62,953 bases of DNA, taken from contig CAIKAR010000093.1 of the NCBI GenBank assembly GCA_903825465.1, positions 1 through 62,953 on the forward strand, in the 5' to 3' direction. This document shows positions 52,010-61,336 of the stretch, in pieces. Positions within the stretch are counted from its first letter, which is position 1, and every line of letters starts with the position of its first letter. Below the pieces are notes generated by a model. The model was given only the letters and a program-made list of their open reading frames with translations, did no database searches and was not told where the DNA came from. The translations under genes and the position numbers were made by a program. The stretch comes from an uncultured Hyphomicrobiales bacterium (lineage in GTDB: Bacteria; Pseudomonadota; Alphaproteobacteria; Rhizobiales; Beijerinckiaceae).

Positions 52010-52783
52010 ATGCAGGCCGTCATCCTCGCCGGCGGAATGGGAACGCGCATCTCCGAGGAATCGCATCTGCGGCCGAAGCCGATGATCGAGATCGGCGGCC
52101 GGCCGATCCTCTGGCACATCATGAAAATCTACGCCCAGCACGGCATCACCGACTTCGTCGTCTGCCTTGGCTACCGCGGCTACATGATCAAGGAATATTT
52201 CGCCAACTACTTCCTGCATCATTCCGACGTGACGATCGACGCGCGCGAAAACCGCGTGCAATACCACCAGACCAGCGCCGAGCCCTGGCGCGTGACGCTT
52301 GTCGACACCGGCGACAAGACCCAGACCGGCGGGCGCCTGAAGCGCGTGGCGAAATACCTGAATCCCGGCGAGAGCTTCTGTTTCACCTATGGCGACGGCG
52401 TCAGCGACGTCGATATTTCGGCGCTGACGGCGTTCCACAAGGCGCACGGCAAGCAGGCGACGTTGACCGCGGTGATTCCGCCCGCGCGCTATGGCGCATT
52501 GTCGCTGAAGGGCGACCGGGTCGAGAAATTCGTCGAAAAGCCGAAGGCTGGCGAGGGTCTCGTCAACGGGGGCTTCTTCGTGCTCCGGCCCGAAGCGATC
52601 GACCGGGTCGTCGACGACCAGACCTCGTGGGAATCCCATCCCGTGGAAGGCCTCGCGCGCGACGACGAACTGCGCGCGTTTCGCCACGCCGGCTTTTGGC
52701 AATCGATGGACACGTTGCGCGACAAGGTGATGCTCGAAGGGTTGTGGGAAACCGGCAACGCGCCGTGGAAGGTGTGGCCTTGA
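52010..52783 (+). CDS. rfbF: Glucose-1-phosphate cytidylyltransferase
   Basis: A 257-residue enzyme joining CTP and glucose 1-phosphate to CDP-glucose. It begins MQAVILAGGMGTRISEESHLRPKPMIEIGGRPILWHIM, the specific RfbF form of the nucleotidyltransferase start, followed by FCLGYRGYMIKEYF-like VVCLGYRGYMIKEYF, FCFTYGDGVSDVDI and FVEKPKAGEGLVNGGFFVL. ACGGAGA precedes the ATG. Its stop overlaps the start of rfbG (TTGA). Confidence 0.96.
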   Translation: MQAVILAGGMGTRISEESHLRPKPMIEIGGRPILWHIMKIYAQHGITDFVVCLGYRGYMIKEYFANYFLHHSDVTIDARENRVQYHQTSAEPWRVTLVDTGDKTQTGGRLKRVAKYLNPGESFCFTYGDGVSDVDISALTAFHKAHGKQATLTAVIPPARYGALSLKGDRVEKFVEKPKAGEGLVNGGFFVLRPEAIDRVVDDQTSWESHPVEGLARDDELRAFRHAGFWQSMDTLRDKVMLEGLWETGNAPWKVWP

Positions 52784-53835
52784 GGAAGCCCGACGCCGCC
52801 TTCTGGCGCGGCAGGCGTGTCTTGCTCACGGGGCACACCGGCTTCAAGGGCGGCTGGGCGGCGCTGTGGCTGCGCGAGCTTGGCGCCGAGGTTTTTGGAT
52901 TGGCGCTCGCGCCGGACACAGAGCCCAATCTTCACGCGCTGGCGCGGATCGGCGAGTTCATTCCAGGCGGGATCGGCGACATTCGCGATGCCTGCGCGGT
53001 GGACGCGGCGATCGCCGCCGCCCGTCCCCACATCGTGTTGCACATGGCCGCTCAGCCGCTGGTGCGGCGCTCGGTCCGCGAACCGGTCGACACTTTCGAC
53101 GTCAACGTGATGGGGACCGCGCGGCTGCTCGACGCGTTGCGCGGCGTGGATGGCGTCGAAGCGATTCTCGTTGTCACGACCGACAAGGTCTACGAGAACC
53201 CGGAGCGCGGCGAGAAATTCCGCGAGAGCGATCCGCTTGGCGGGCACGATCCCTATTCCGCGTCGAAGGCGGCCGCGGAAATCGTCGTTTCGTCGTACGC
53301 GCGCACCTATTTCAACGAGCGGGGGATTCCGCTCGCGACGGCGCGCGGCGGCAATGTGATCGGCGGCGGCGATTTTTCCGAAGACCGCCTTGTGCCGGAC
53401 ATTTACCGCGCCATGAAATCGGGCGAGGCGCTGGTGTTGCGCAATCCGGACGCCACCCGGCCCTGGCAGCATGTGCTCGACTGCCTGTGCGGCTATCTTG
53501 TTTACGCCGAGGCGCTGGCGAAGGGCGAGAATCCGCCGCGCGCCTTGAACTTCGGCCCAAGCGGCGACGCTGAAACACCTGTGTCCACATTGGCCGACGC
53601 GATGCGCGAGGCCTTGGGCTTGGCTGGGGGCTGGACGATCGCGAAAGGGCCGCAGCCGCGCGAAATGAAGCTGCTCTCGCTCGATTGCGCCGCGGCGAAA
53701 GCCGCGCTGGGGTTTTCCGACAACCTCGTAGGCCACGCCGCCGTGGAGGCGACGGCGCAATGGTATCTGGCGCTGGAGCGCGGCGCGGACATGCGCTCGG
53801 AAACGGCGCGCGCCATACGGGACTACATGGCGTGA
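52780..53835 (+). CDS. rfbG: CDP-glucose 4,6-dehydratase
   Basis: A 351-residue SDR dehydratase turning CDP-glucose into CDP-4-keto-6-deoxyglucose. It has VLLTGHTGFKGGWAALWL at the NAD site, HMAAQPLVRRSVREPVDTFDVNVMGTA, VVTTDKVYEN and PYSASKAAAEIVV with the active YxxxK, plus ARGGNVIGGGDFSEDRLVPDI. TTG 52780, six to seven bases after GGAAGG and overlapping the rfbF stop, is the best start; GTG 52774 is also in frame. It couples directly to the methyltransferase (GTGA). Confidence 0.95.
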   Translation: MRKPDAAFWRGRRVLLTGHTGFKGGWAALWLRELGAEVFGLALAPDTEPNLHALARIGEFIPGGIGDIRDACAVDAAIAAARPHIVLHMAAQPLVRRSVREPVDTFDVNVMGTARLLDALRGVDGVEAILVVTTDKVYENPERGEKFRESDPLGGHDPYSASKAAAEIVVSSYARTYFNERGIPLATARGGNVIGGGDFSEDRLVPDIYRAMKSGEALVLRNPDATRPWQHVLDCLCGYLVYAEALAKGENPPRALNFGPSGDAETPVSTLADAMREALGLAGGWTIAKGPQPREMKLLSLDCAAAKAALGFSDNLVGHAAVEATAQWYLALERGADMRSETARAIRDYMA

Positions 53836-55073
53836 GCGATGCGAAGCCGGCTTGCCGATTCTGCGGAACCCGCCTGAACCACGTGTTCGCGGACCTCGGG
53901 CTTTCGCCGCTTGCCAACCGCAACCTGCGGCCGGAGGAGATCGCCTCGGAGAAGAAATATCCGCTGATCGCGCGCGTCTGCCAGGCCTGCCTGCTGGTTC
54001 AGGTCGACGATTCGGCGCCGCCGGAGGAGATATTCTCCGACTACGACTATCTTTCGTCGGCGACATTTGGCTGGGTCGCGCACGCCGGCCGTTATTGCCG
54101 CGACATGGCGGCGCGCTTCGGCCTCGGCCGCGAGTCGTTTGTCGTCGAGATCGCCTCGAACGACGGCTATTTGCTGCGCCACTTCGTCGACATGGGCGTG
54201 CCCGTGCTCGGCGTCGAGCCAGCCGCGAATGTCGCGAAGCTCGCCATCGCCGCCGGTGTGCCGACGGAGGCCGCGTTCTTCGGTGCGAGGGCCGCCCGTG
54301 AAATCGCTTCGCGCGGGCGCAAGGCGGATCTGATGGTGGCCAACAACGTGCTCGCGCACGCGCCCGACACCCGCGATTTCGCCGCCGGTTTCGCGGAGCT
54401 GCTGGCGCCGGGGGGAGTCGCGACCTTCGAGTTTCCGCATGTGATGAATCTGATCGAGCGGATCCAGTTCGACACGATCTATCACGAGCATTTCTTTTAT
54501 CTTTCCCTCTTCGCCGTCGAAAACATCATGCGTTCGGCTGGCCTGCGTGTGTTCGACGGCCAAGAGCTGTCGACACACGGCGGTTCGCTGCGTTTGTTCG
54601 TTTGTCACGAAAAAGCCGCCCACACGGAGACAGCCGGGCTCGCCGCCCTGCGGCGGAAGGAGCGCGACCGGAAGCTCGACGCTCTCGATGGATACATGGG
54701 CTTCGACGCGCGCATCGAAGCGGTGAAGGTCTCGTTCCTCGCGTTTCTCGCGCGCGCTGAAAGCGAAGGCAAAAAGGTCGCGGGCTACGGCGCGGCGGCC
54801 AAGGGCAACACCTTCCTCAACTATTGCGAGGTGTCGTATCCCCGCCTGAGGGAAATCTACGATCGAAGCGAACGCAAACGGGGCAAGTTGACGCCCGGCA
54901 GCCACATTCCGATCGCGCCGCCGGACCGCGTCGCGGAAACGAAGCCCGACTACGTTGTGATCTTGCCCTGGAACATCGCGGACGAGGTGCGCGCCAATAT
55001 GGCGTTTGTCTCGCGATGGGGAGGACGCTTCGTCACCGCCGTTCCCGAAACCGTTGTTTACGACAAGGACTGA
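53832..55073 (+). CDS. TylC3-type sugar C-methyltransferase
   Basis: A 413-residue SAM-dependent enzyme. The N-terminal zinc site has C8, C11, C50 and C53 (ACRFCGTRL, RVCQACLLVQ), with the same spacing as TylC3. The SAM domain follows (FVVEIASNDGYLLRHFVDMGVPVLGVEPA), with the family's YHEHFFYLSLFAV and a C-terminal AGYGAAAKGNTFLNY domain. These enzymes add a C3 methyl branch to a 4-keto-deoxy sugar bound to a nucleotide. The GTG start overlaps the rfbG stop. It implies a branched sugar such as virenose- or mycarose-like products. Confidence 0.93.
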   Translation: MSDAKPACRFCGTRLNHVFADLGLSPLANRNLRPEEIASEKKYPLIARVCQACLLVQVDDSAPPEEIFSDYDYLSSATFGWVAHAGRYCRDMAARFGLGRESFVVEIASNDGYLLRHFVDMGVPVLGVEPAANVAKLAIAAGVPTEAAFFGARAAREIASRGRKADLMVANNVLAHAPDTRDFAAGFAELLAPGGVATFEFPHVMNLIERIQFDTIYHEHFFYLSLFAVENIMRSAGLRVFDGQELSTHGGSLRLFVCHEKAAHTETAGLAALRRKERDRKLDALDGYMGFDARIEAVKVSFLAFLARAESEGKKVAGYGAAAKGNTFLNYCEVSYPRLREIYDRSERKRGKLTPGSHIPIAPPDRVAETKPDYVVILPWNIADEVRANMAFVSRWGGRFVTAVPETVVYDKD

Positions 55074-55076
55074 CGC

Positions 55077-55607
55077 ATGCGCCTCGCGCCCACGGCCATC
55101 GACGGCGTGTTGATCGTCGAGCCGGAGCTTCAAACGGACGAGCGCGGTTTTTTCGCGCGGCTGAACTGCGTCGATGAATTCGCGTCGGCGGGCGTCGCTT
55201 TCGTGGCGCGGCAGACCTCGCTGTCGCGCAACGCGGCGCGCCACACGCTGCGCGGCATGCATTATTGCGTCGAGCCGGAAGCCAAGCTCGTTCGCTGCGC
55301 GCGGGGAAAAATCCTCGACGTGGTTTTCGACGCAAGGCCGGACAGTCCGACGTTCCGTCGCGCCTTCGGCGTCGAACTCGACCATGAGAGCGCCCGGGGA
55401 TTATATGTTCCCCCCGGCGTGGCGCATGGCTTTCTGACGCTCCGCGCCGACACGGACGTGCTCTACCAGATCGACCGCGCCTGGCGTCCGGGCTTCGACG
55501 CGGGGCTGCGCTGGAACGATCCCGCCTTCGCGTTCGAGTGGCCCGCGGCCCCCGCCGTGATTGGCGCGCGCGACGCCTCGTGGCCGGACTTTATTCGGAC
55601 GGCGTGA
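55077..55607 (+). CDS. rfbC: RmlC-like dTDP-4-dehydrorhamnose 3,5-epimerase family protein
   Basis: A 176-residue RmlC cupin: GVLIVEPELQTDERGFFARLN, QTSLSRNAARHTLRGMHYCVEP (the usual RGxHYQ, here RGMHYC), LDVVFDARPDSPTFRRAFGVEL, and LYVPPGVAHGFLTLRADTDVLYQID. It probably epimerises the 4-keto-6-deoxy CDP sugar at C3 or C5, upstream or downstream of the methyltransferase. It starts four bases after the methyltransferase stop and its end overlaps the convergent MFS gene by 17 bases. Confidence 0.9.
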   Translation: MRLAPTAIDGVLIVEPELQTDERGFFARLNCVDEFASAGVAFVARQTSLSRNAARHTLRGMHYCVEPEAKLVRCARGKILDVVFDARPDSPTFRRAFGVELDHESARGLYVPPGVAHGFLTLRADTDVLYQIDRAWRPGFDAGLRWNDPAFAFEWPAAPAVIGARDASWPDFIRTA

Positions 55608-56844
55608 CGGCGATGGCCGCTTCGGAACGTTGCGCCGCCTCGTGCCGCCGCGTGCGCAGCGCGACAAGGCACATGCCGAAGGCCAGCAGGGCGCCCGTGA
55701 GATAAAAACCTTGCGCCAGTCCAAACAGGCTTGAAATATAGCCCATTGTCACCGGCGTCGCCGCGGAGGCGACGCGGTTGGCGGTGGTGCGCACGGCGGC
55801 GCCACGCGACAGCGAATCCTTGCCCGACGCCTCGGCCAGCACCGAGAGCATCAGGGGTTGCGACACGCCCATCGCGCAGCCGCGCAGGCCGGCGACGGCG
55901 GCGAGCGGCCAGAACGAGGTGAACGTCGGCGTGATCGACACCAGGAAGATCGAGGCGAACGAACTCCAGATCAGCACCCACATTGGCGCCATGGCTTTTT
56001 CGACCCAGCCGACGCCGAGGCTCGACACCGCGCCGACGCTGCTCGACACCGTGATGAGCAGGCCGATTTGCGTGGCGGACAAATGGATCGAATGCAGCCA
56101 GATCGGGTAGAACGCGTCCTGGATGCTGCTCGCCGCGATGCGCATGACGGTGACCAGAAGCACGGCGCGCATCGCCGGCTCGCTCGCGAGATGCCACGCG
56201 TCGCGATAGTCGTCCCAGCGCGGCGTCATGTCGGCGAGCGTGATCTTGGCGTTCTTTTGCGCGCGCTCGTCGATGTCCTCGGGCACGAACCACGCGGCGA
56301 CGGCGACGCCGCACGACCACACCGCGAGCACGCCGAACGCTCCCCACACGCCTATGTGATCCCACGCGAACCCGGCGCACGGCGGTCCGATCAGGCTGCC
56401 CATCCGCGCGGCGAACGAGAACCGCCCGGCGTAGGTCGCGCTGTGCGCGAGCACGCGCCCGAAGCAGGACTGCGCGCCGATCCAGCCGATCGACGTGCCG
56501 TAGCCGTTGATCATCTGCAACAAGACCGCGGCGGGGATCCAGCTCGACGCCGGGAACAGCGGCATGACGACGGCGCTGGAAACGGCGCAGGCGATCATGA
56601 ATTTGCGCACGCCGACGCGGTCCATCAGCGCGCCGGCGTGAATCGAAAACAGAAAGGGCAGCAGATGGCGCGCGCCCACGACCATGCCGATCATGGCGGT
56701 GGAGGCGCCGAGCCCGGAAAGCCAAAGCGGCAGGACGACGGAGGCGACGTCGACCGAGCTGTTGGAGAAGAGACCGGCGGCGTAAATAGGCGCCTGCGAC
56801 CGCCAGGGCACCGCGCCCCGTCCCGTGGTTCTGAATGTCGCCAA
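55591..56844 (-). CDS. MFS transporter
   Basis: A 417-residue membrane protein with about twelve hydrophobic helices and the MFS loop motif between helices 2 and 3 in HAGALMDRVGVRKFMIACA (G-x-x-x-D-R-x-G-x-R-K). Others include LLPFLFSIHAG, VSSSVGAVSSLGVGWVEKA and GFYLTGALLAFGMCLVAL. The substrate is unknown. It is divergent from the flavin monooxygenase cluster (about 180 bases apart) and may serve it for uptake or efflux. Confidence 0.9.
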   Translation of the reverse strand: MATFRTTGRGAVPWRSQAPIYAAGLFSNSSVDVASVVLPLWLSGLGASTAMIGMVVGARHLLPFLFSIHAGALMDRVGVRKFMIACAVSSAVVMPLFPASSWIPAAVLLQMINGYGTSIGWIGAQSCFGRVLAHSATYAGRFSFAARMGSLIGPPCAGFAWDHIGVWGAFGVLAVWSCGVAVAAWFVPEDIDERAQKNAKITLADMTPRWDDYRDAWHLASEPAMRAVLLVTVMRIAASSIQDAFYPIWLHSIHLSATQIGLLITVSSSVGAVSSLGVGWVEKAMAPMWVLIWSSFASIFLVSITPTFTSFWPLAAVAGLRGCAMGVSQPLMLSVLAEASGKDSLSRGAAVRTTANRVASAATPVTMGYISSLFGLAQGFYLTGALLAFGMCLVALRTRRHEAAQRSEAAIAVTPSE

Positions 56845-57026
56845 GTCCTCGAACTTCCTCCCGGTGGATTTTGAATCGGATCAAGATAGCAGGTCGCGCG
56901 TCGGCGCCAAGTTTTCGGGCGGCGCGCGCGGTTGCGGCCCTCCCCGCCGCTCGTGTATGAGCAATTCACGAAACGCGGCGCGCGCGGGAACACATTGGCG
57001 CGACAAATCACACGGGCGGAGGCCTG

Positions 57027-58085
57027 ATGAAGTTCGGCATATTCGACCACATCGAGCGCGCCGACAGGCCGCTCGCCGTCACGTTCAAGGAGCGGCTGGC
57101 GTTCCTGCGCGCCGCTGACGCGGCGGGCTACTGGGGCTATCACGTCGCCGAGCACCACGCTTCGCCGCTCAACAGCGCGCCGGTTCCCGGCGTGTGGCTC
57201 GGCGCGGTGGCGCAAGTCACGAAGAACCTCCGTTTCGGCCCGCTCGTCTATCTGCTGCCGCTCTATTCGCCGCTGCGGCTCGCCGAGGAAATCTCGATGC
57301 TCGACCATTTGAGCGAAGGCCGTTTCGAAATCGGCGTCGGCCGCGGCGTGTCGCCGTTCGAGATGGGCTTCCACAACGTAGACCACGACAAGTCGCGCGA
57401 TATTTTCATGGAGGCCTACGACTGCCTCGCGAAGGCGCTGACGAGCGACACGCTCGATTTCAAGAGCGAGCGCTATCAATACACGGACGTGCCGGTGCCG
57501 CTGCGGCCGCTGCAACAGCCGTGTCCGGCGTTCTGGTACGCTTCCTCGAACACCGTCGGCTCGACGTGGGCGGGCGAGCAGGGCATGCACTTCGTCAGCA
57601 ACGGCCCGACGCCGCGCGCCAAGGTCAACATCGACGCGTACCGCGAGGCGCTGGCGAAGCGCGGCGGCGCGGCCCGGCCGAAGGCCGACTTCAAGGGCGG
57701 CGCCGCCATCGGCGTGTCGCGGCAGGTCGTCGTCGCCGACACCGAGGCGGAGGCGCGACGCGTCGCCGAGCCCAACAACAAGCGGCACCACGCCAATCTG
57801 ACATGGCTGATCCAGCGCGCCAAACAGCGGGGCGACAGCGCCGCGAACCTCGCCGCGCGGCTCAACGTCCCGCTCGCGGCGAGCTACGAGGACGCGCTGA
57901 TGGACGGAACGCTTATCGCGGGCACGCCGAGCCAGGTGCGCGAGGAGATCGAGCGGCAGGTCGACGCGCTGGGGATCAATTATTTGATCACTTATCCCTT
58001 CTTCGGCGACATGGCGTACAGCGACGCGATGAATTCGATGCGGATGTTCTCGACGGAGGTGATGCCGAAACTGCGCGGGCTGTGA
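57027..58085 (+). CDS. LLM-class flavin-dependent monooxygenase, copy 1
   Basis: A 352-residue luciferase-like protein: MKFGIFDHIERADRPL, WGYHVAEHHASPLNSAPVPGVWLGAVAQVTKN in part, LRLAEEISMLDHLSEGRFEIGVGRGVSPFEM, and PAFWYASSNTVGSTWAGEQGM. This is the alpha-chain type that uses FMNH2 supplied by a separate reductase. It is the first of four paralogues here. No flavin reductase gene is in the window. Substrates in the family include sulfonates, chelates, pyrimidines and fatty aldehydes. Confidence 0.93.
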   Translation: MKFGIFDHIERADRPLAVTFKERLAFLRAADAAGYWGYHVAEHHASPLNSAPVPGVWLGAVAQVTKNLRFGPLVYLLPLYSPLRLAEEISMLDHLSEGRFEIGVGRGVSPFEMGFHNVDHDKSRDIFMEAYDCLAKALTSDTLDFKSERYQYTDVPVPLRPLQQPCPAFWYASSNTVGSTWAGEQGMHFVSNGPTPRAKVNIDAYREALAKRGGAARPKADFKGGAAIGVSRQVVVADTEAEARRVAEPNNKRHHANLTWLIQRAKQRGDSAANLAARLNVPLAASYEDALMDGTLIAGTPSQVREEIERQVDALGINYLITYPFFGDMAYSDAMNSMRMFSTEVMPKLRGL

Positions 58086-58197
58086 ATTTTGACTCCCGCG
58101 GGTTGATCGGAAACAATCCGGTTTGGCGCGTGTTTCCCCCTCTCGCCGCGCTTCGCGGGAAGAGGGGGCCGAAAACGGAAAGTTTCGGGAGGAATTC

Positions 58198-59337
58198 ATG
58201 AATCTCGGCATGTTCCTGATGCCGCTCGCCATGCCGGGCCAGTCGCTCGGCGAGACGATGGACGAGCTGACGCGCAAGGCGTGTTTCCTCGAGGAGACGG
58301 GTTTCGATGAATTCTGGCTCGGCGAGCACTTCGCCGCCACAAGCGAGCCCGTTCCCTCGCCGCTGGCGTTCCTGTCCAGCCTCGTGCCGCAAACGAAGCG
58401 GCTGACCTTCGGCACCGGGGTCATCAGCCTGCCGAACCGCCATCCCGCCGTCATCGCCGCCGAAGTCGCGCAAATCGACCATCTCTCGAAGGGGCGCTTT
58501 CGCTTCGGCATCGGCACGGGCAGCCTGCCGCCGGACTGGGAACTCTTCAAGCTCGAGGACGAGGACACGCGCAAGCGCATGATGCTCGAGTCGATCGACA
58601 TGATCCAGAAAATCTGGCGCTCCGGCCCGCCGTATGAATTCAATGGCGAATTCTGGAAATTCGGCGTCGCGAAATCCGTGAACGCGGAATTGCGCATGGG
58701 CTTCATGCCGACGCCGCGCGAACCCGCTGGTCCGCCGATCCACGTCTCCATCGCGACGCCGATGTCGAGCACTTCGGCGCTGGCGGGCGAACGCGGCTGG
58801 GGTCCGCTGTCGAGCTCGCTGCTGATGACGGATGGAATCGCGCGACATTGGGCGGGCTATTCGAACGGCCTGGCGAAGGCGGGGCGCCCCGTCAACGGCG
58901 ACAACTGGCGCGTGGTGCGCGTCGCGCTCGTCGCGCCGAGCGACGCGGAGGCCGAACGGCGGCTTCACCACGCGGAAGGCGCGGTGGGCTTTTACTTCCG
59001 CTACATCCACAAGGTGTTGGCGAACGCGGGAAAGCTCGCGGCGATGAAGACCCGGCCGGACATGGCGGATTCCGAGGTCGATGTCGCCGCCGCGATGAAT
59101 GCGCGCGTGATCCGCGGCTCGGCGAAAAGCGTGCGCGACCAATTGATCGACCTCCGCGACAAGGCCGGCCCGTTCGAGCATCTGCTCATCGCCGGAATGC
59201 CGTGGAACGGCGTCAACGAGGAATGGGAGCGGGAGTCGCTGACGCTGCTCGCCAGGGAAGTCATGCCCGCCGTGCGCGCCCATTATTCGGCGCCGGCCAA
59301 ACACGCGGCGCAATGGGATCGGAGTCTTCGCCAATGA
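58198..59337 (+). CDS. LLM-class flavin-dependent monooxygenase, copy 2
   Basis: A 379-residue relative with MNLGMFLMPLAMPGQSLGETMDEL, FDEFWLGEHFAATSEPVPSPLAFLSSL, LTFGTGVISLPNRHPAVIAAEVAQIDHLSKGRFRFGIGTG, and IHVSIATPMSSTSALAGERGWGPLSS. GGGAGGAATTC sets ATG 58198 as the start; the open frame extends upstream. Its stop overlaps copy 3 (ATGA), so these two are translationally coupled and may form a two-component oxygenase. Confidence 0.93.
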   Translation: MNLGMFLMPLAMPGQSLGETMDELTRKACFLEETGFDEFWLGEHFAATSEPVPSPLAFLSSLVPQTKRLTFGTGVISLPNRHPAVIAAEVAQIDHLSKGRFRFGIGTGSLPPDWELFKLEDEDTRKRMMLESIDMIQKIWRSGPPYEFNGEFWKFGVAKSVNAELRMGFMPTPREPAGPPIHVSIATPMSSTSALAGERGWGPLSSSLLMTDGIARHWAGYSNGLAKAGRPVNGDNWRVVRVALVAPSDAEAERRLHHAEGAVGFYFRYIHKVLANAGKLAAMKTRPDMADSEVDVAAAMNARVIRGSAKSVRDQLIDLRDKAGPFEHLLIAGMPWNGVNEEWERESLTLLAREVMPAVRAHYSAPAKHAAQWDRSLRQ

Positions 59338-60422
59338 AGTTCGCGCATTTTTCGCATATCTGGACGAAGCCCGGCATGACGCCGCACCAGCGCTACGAGC
59401 AACTGTGGCGCGAGCTCGGCTTGTGCGACGAACTCGGCTTCGACTTCGGCTTTTGCGTCGAACATCATTGCCGCCCCGACGAAAGCTGGATGTCGTCGCC
59501 GTCGCTCTACTCGGTCGGCGCCGGCGCGCGCACCAAGAACATGCGCGTGGGACCGATGGGCTACATCGTGCCGCTGTATCCGGCGCTGCGGCTGGCGGAA
59601 GAAATCGCCATCGTCGATCAGATGCTCGGCGGACGCATGGAATGCGGGCTCGTGCCCGGCATTTCGCCCGAATATTTCAAGCCCTTCGGCCTCGGCTACG
59701 AATTCCGCAAATCGCCGACGCTCGAATTCGTCGACTACCTGCGCGCGGCGTACGGCGACAAGCAGCCTTTTTCCTATGACGGCGAGAACCACAAGACGCC
59801 TTCCGTCCAGTTGTCGGTGCAGCCCGCGCAAAAGCCGCACCCGCCGCTGTGGATGATGAGCCGCGATCCCGAGACGCTGACGTTCTGCGCGGAGAACGGC
59901 GTCAATTCCGGCTATTTCCTCGTCTATCCCCGCGCGGACGCCGCGCCGAGATACCGCGTCTTTCTCGACCAGTGGAAAAAGGCGGGTTGGCCGCGCAAGC
60001 CGAACCTTTCCTATTGCACGGTCGTCTACGTCGACGAGAGCGACGACAAGGCGATCGAAACCGCGCTGTTCCGCGCCAGCCGCGCCTATGAAGGCTTTCT
60101 GCCGCCGGCGCTGCCTGGCGAGACCTTCGAGGAGCGCGCGGCGAAACACGCCGAGAACTTCACCCGGCGCGGCGAAAGCGGCGCGACCAAGCACATGGCG
60201 AACCTGTTCAACCCCGACTACATCCTGAAGAACGAGCTTGTGTTCATCGGCTCGGCGAAGACTGTGGCGGAGAAGCTTCACAAGGCCGCGTCGGAAGGCG
60301 TGTTCAACACATTCATGGGCGAGTTCAATTTCTCCGACCTGCCCGAAGAAGACCTCATGCGCTCCATAAAATTGTTCGGCGAGAAGGTGATGCCGGAGCT
60401 GCGTGGTTTCGAGCCCTACTGA
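59334..60422 (+). CDS. LLM-class flavin-dependent monooxygenase, copy 3
   Basis: A 362-residue protein with MKFAHFSHIWTKPGMTPHQRYEQLW, LGFDFGFCVEHHCRPDESWMSSPSLYSVGAGARTK in part, LRLAEEIAIVDQMLGGRMECGLVPGISPEYFK and the PLWMMSRDPETLTFCAENGVNSGYF ending. Coupled to copy 2 by ATGA; fifteen bases separate it from the VOC gene. This copy resembles copy 1 in its core more than copy 2. Confidence 0.93.
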   Translation: MKFAHFSHIWTKPGMTPHQRYEQLWRELGLCDELGFDFGFCVEHHCRPDESWMSSPSLYSVGAGARTKNMRVGPMGYIVPLYPALRLAEEIAIVDQMLGGRMECGLVPGISPEYFKPFGLGYEFRKSPTLEFVDYLRAAYGDKQPFSYDGENHKTPSVQLSVQPAQKPHPPLWMMSRDPETLTFCAENGVNSGYFLVYPRADAAPRYRVFLDQWKKAGWPRKPNLSYCTVVYVDESDDKAIETALFRASRAYEGFLPPALPGETFEERAAKHAENFTRRGESGATKHMANLFNPDYILKNELVFIGSAKTVAEKLHKAASEGVFNTFMGEFNFSDLPEEDLMRSIKLFGEKVMPELRGFEPY

Positions 60423-60436
60423 AACAGGAGGCGACA

Positions 60437-61321
60437 ATGGCGGCCAACGCGTTCGACCGCGCGGCGGAAGACCTCGGAAACATGGTCAATCTCGGCCACG
60501 TCAATCATCGCGTGCCCGACCAGCGTCTCGCGACGATCTTCTACGTCGTGGGCCTTGGCCTGACCCGCGATCCCGCGATGATGACCGGCGTCGACAACAT
60601 GTGGGTCAACGTCGGCGTCAGCCAGTTTCATCTGCCAACGGGGCCGGCGGTCGTGGCGCCGGGCAATGTGACGGGACTGGTCATGCCCGATCTCGGGGCG
60701 CTGTCGGCGCGGCTGGCGCGCGCCCGCCCCATGCTGGCCGGCACGGAATTCGATTATCGCGAAGCGAACGGCGCCGTCGAGGCGACCTGCCCGTGGGGCA
60801 ACAAATTCCGCGTCCACGCGCCCGACGAGTCCCGCTTCGGGCGCGTCGGCCTGGGCATGGCTTACGTGTCGTTTGAAATTCCCCGCGGGCGCGCCGAAAA
60901 AATCGCGCGCTTCTATCGCGAGGTCATGGGCGCGCTCGCGTTTGTCGAGGCGGGAGATGGCGGCGAACGCGCGCGCGTCGTTTCCGGCGATCGCCAGTAT
61001 TTGTTTTTTCAAGAGCGCGCGGAGCCCGCCGACGCTTGCCCCGACCACCACATCCAAATTTATCTCGCGGATTTTTCGGGACCCTGGAAAGCGTTGGGAA
61101 AACTCGGCGCGGACGTCGAGGAATCCAACCGCTGGCAATACCGCTTCAAGACGATTCACGATGTCGAGACGCGGGAGGCGCTGTTTGTTCTCGACCACGA
61201 GGTGCGCGCGATGACGAGCCCGATGTTCGGCCGCGCGCTGGTCAACCGAAATCCCGCCCAAACCGCGCGCGACTATCGCGCCGGCGGAGATTTTCACGCG
61301 TGGCCCGGAAGCCAGAGCTAA
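60437..61321 (+). CDS. VOC-family (glyoxalase/extradiol dioxygenase fold) protein
   Basis: A 294-residue protein with two halves of the vicinal-oxygen-chelate fold: NLGHVNHRVPDQRLATIFYVVGLGLT near the start and GMAYVSFEIPRGRAEKIARFYREVMG with CPDHHIQIYLADF in the second half. VOC members include extradiol dioxygenases, glyoxalases and resistance proteins. AGGAGG lies before the ATG. It is the last plus-strand gene of the flavin monooxygenase cluster, so it may act on the oxidised product. Activity unproven. Confidence 0.8.
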   Translation: MAANAFDRAAEDLGNMVNLGHVNHRVPDQRLATIFYVVGLGLTRDPAMMTGVDNMWVNVGVSQFHLPTGPAVVAPGNVTGLVMPDLGALSARLARARPMLAGTEFDYREANGAVEATCPWGNKFRVHAPDESRFGRVGLGMAYVSFEIPRGRAEKIARFYREVMGALAFVEAGDGGERARVVSGDRQYLFFQERAEPADACPDHHIQIYLADFSGPWKALGKLGADVEESNRWQYRFKTIHDVETREALFVLDHEVRAMTSPMFGRALVNRNPAQTARDYRAGGDFHAWPGSQS

Positions 61322-61336
61322 CGCGCGCTGGCCGCG

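Noticed and set aside
56691-58772. Long minus-strand open frame across the MFS-to-monooxygenase junction
   Set aside because: It overlaps three supported genes and a divergent promoter region, with no recognisable domain.
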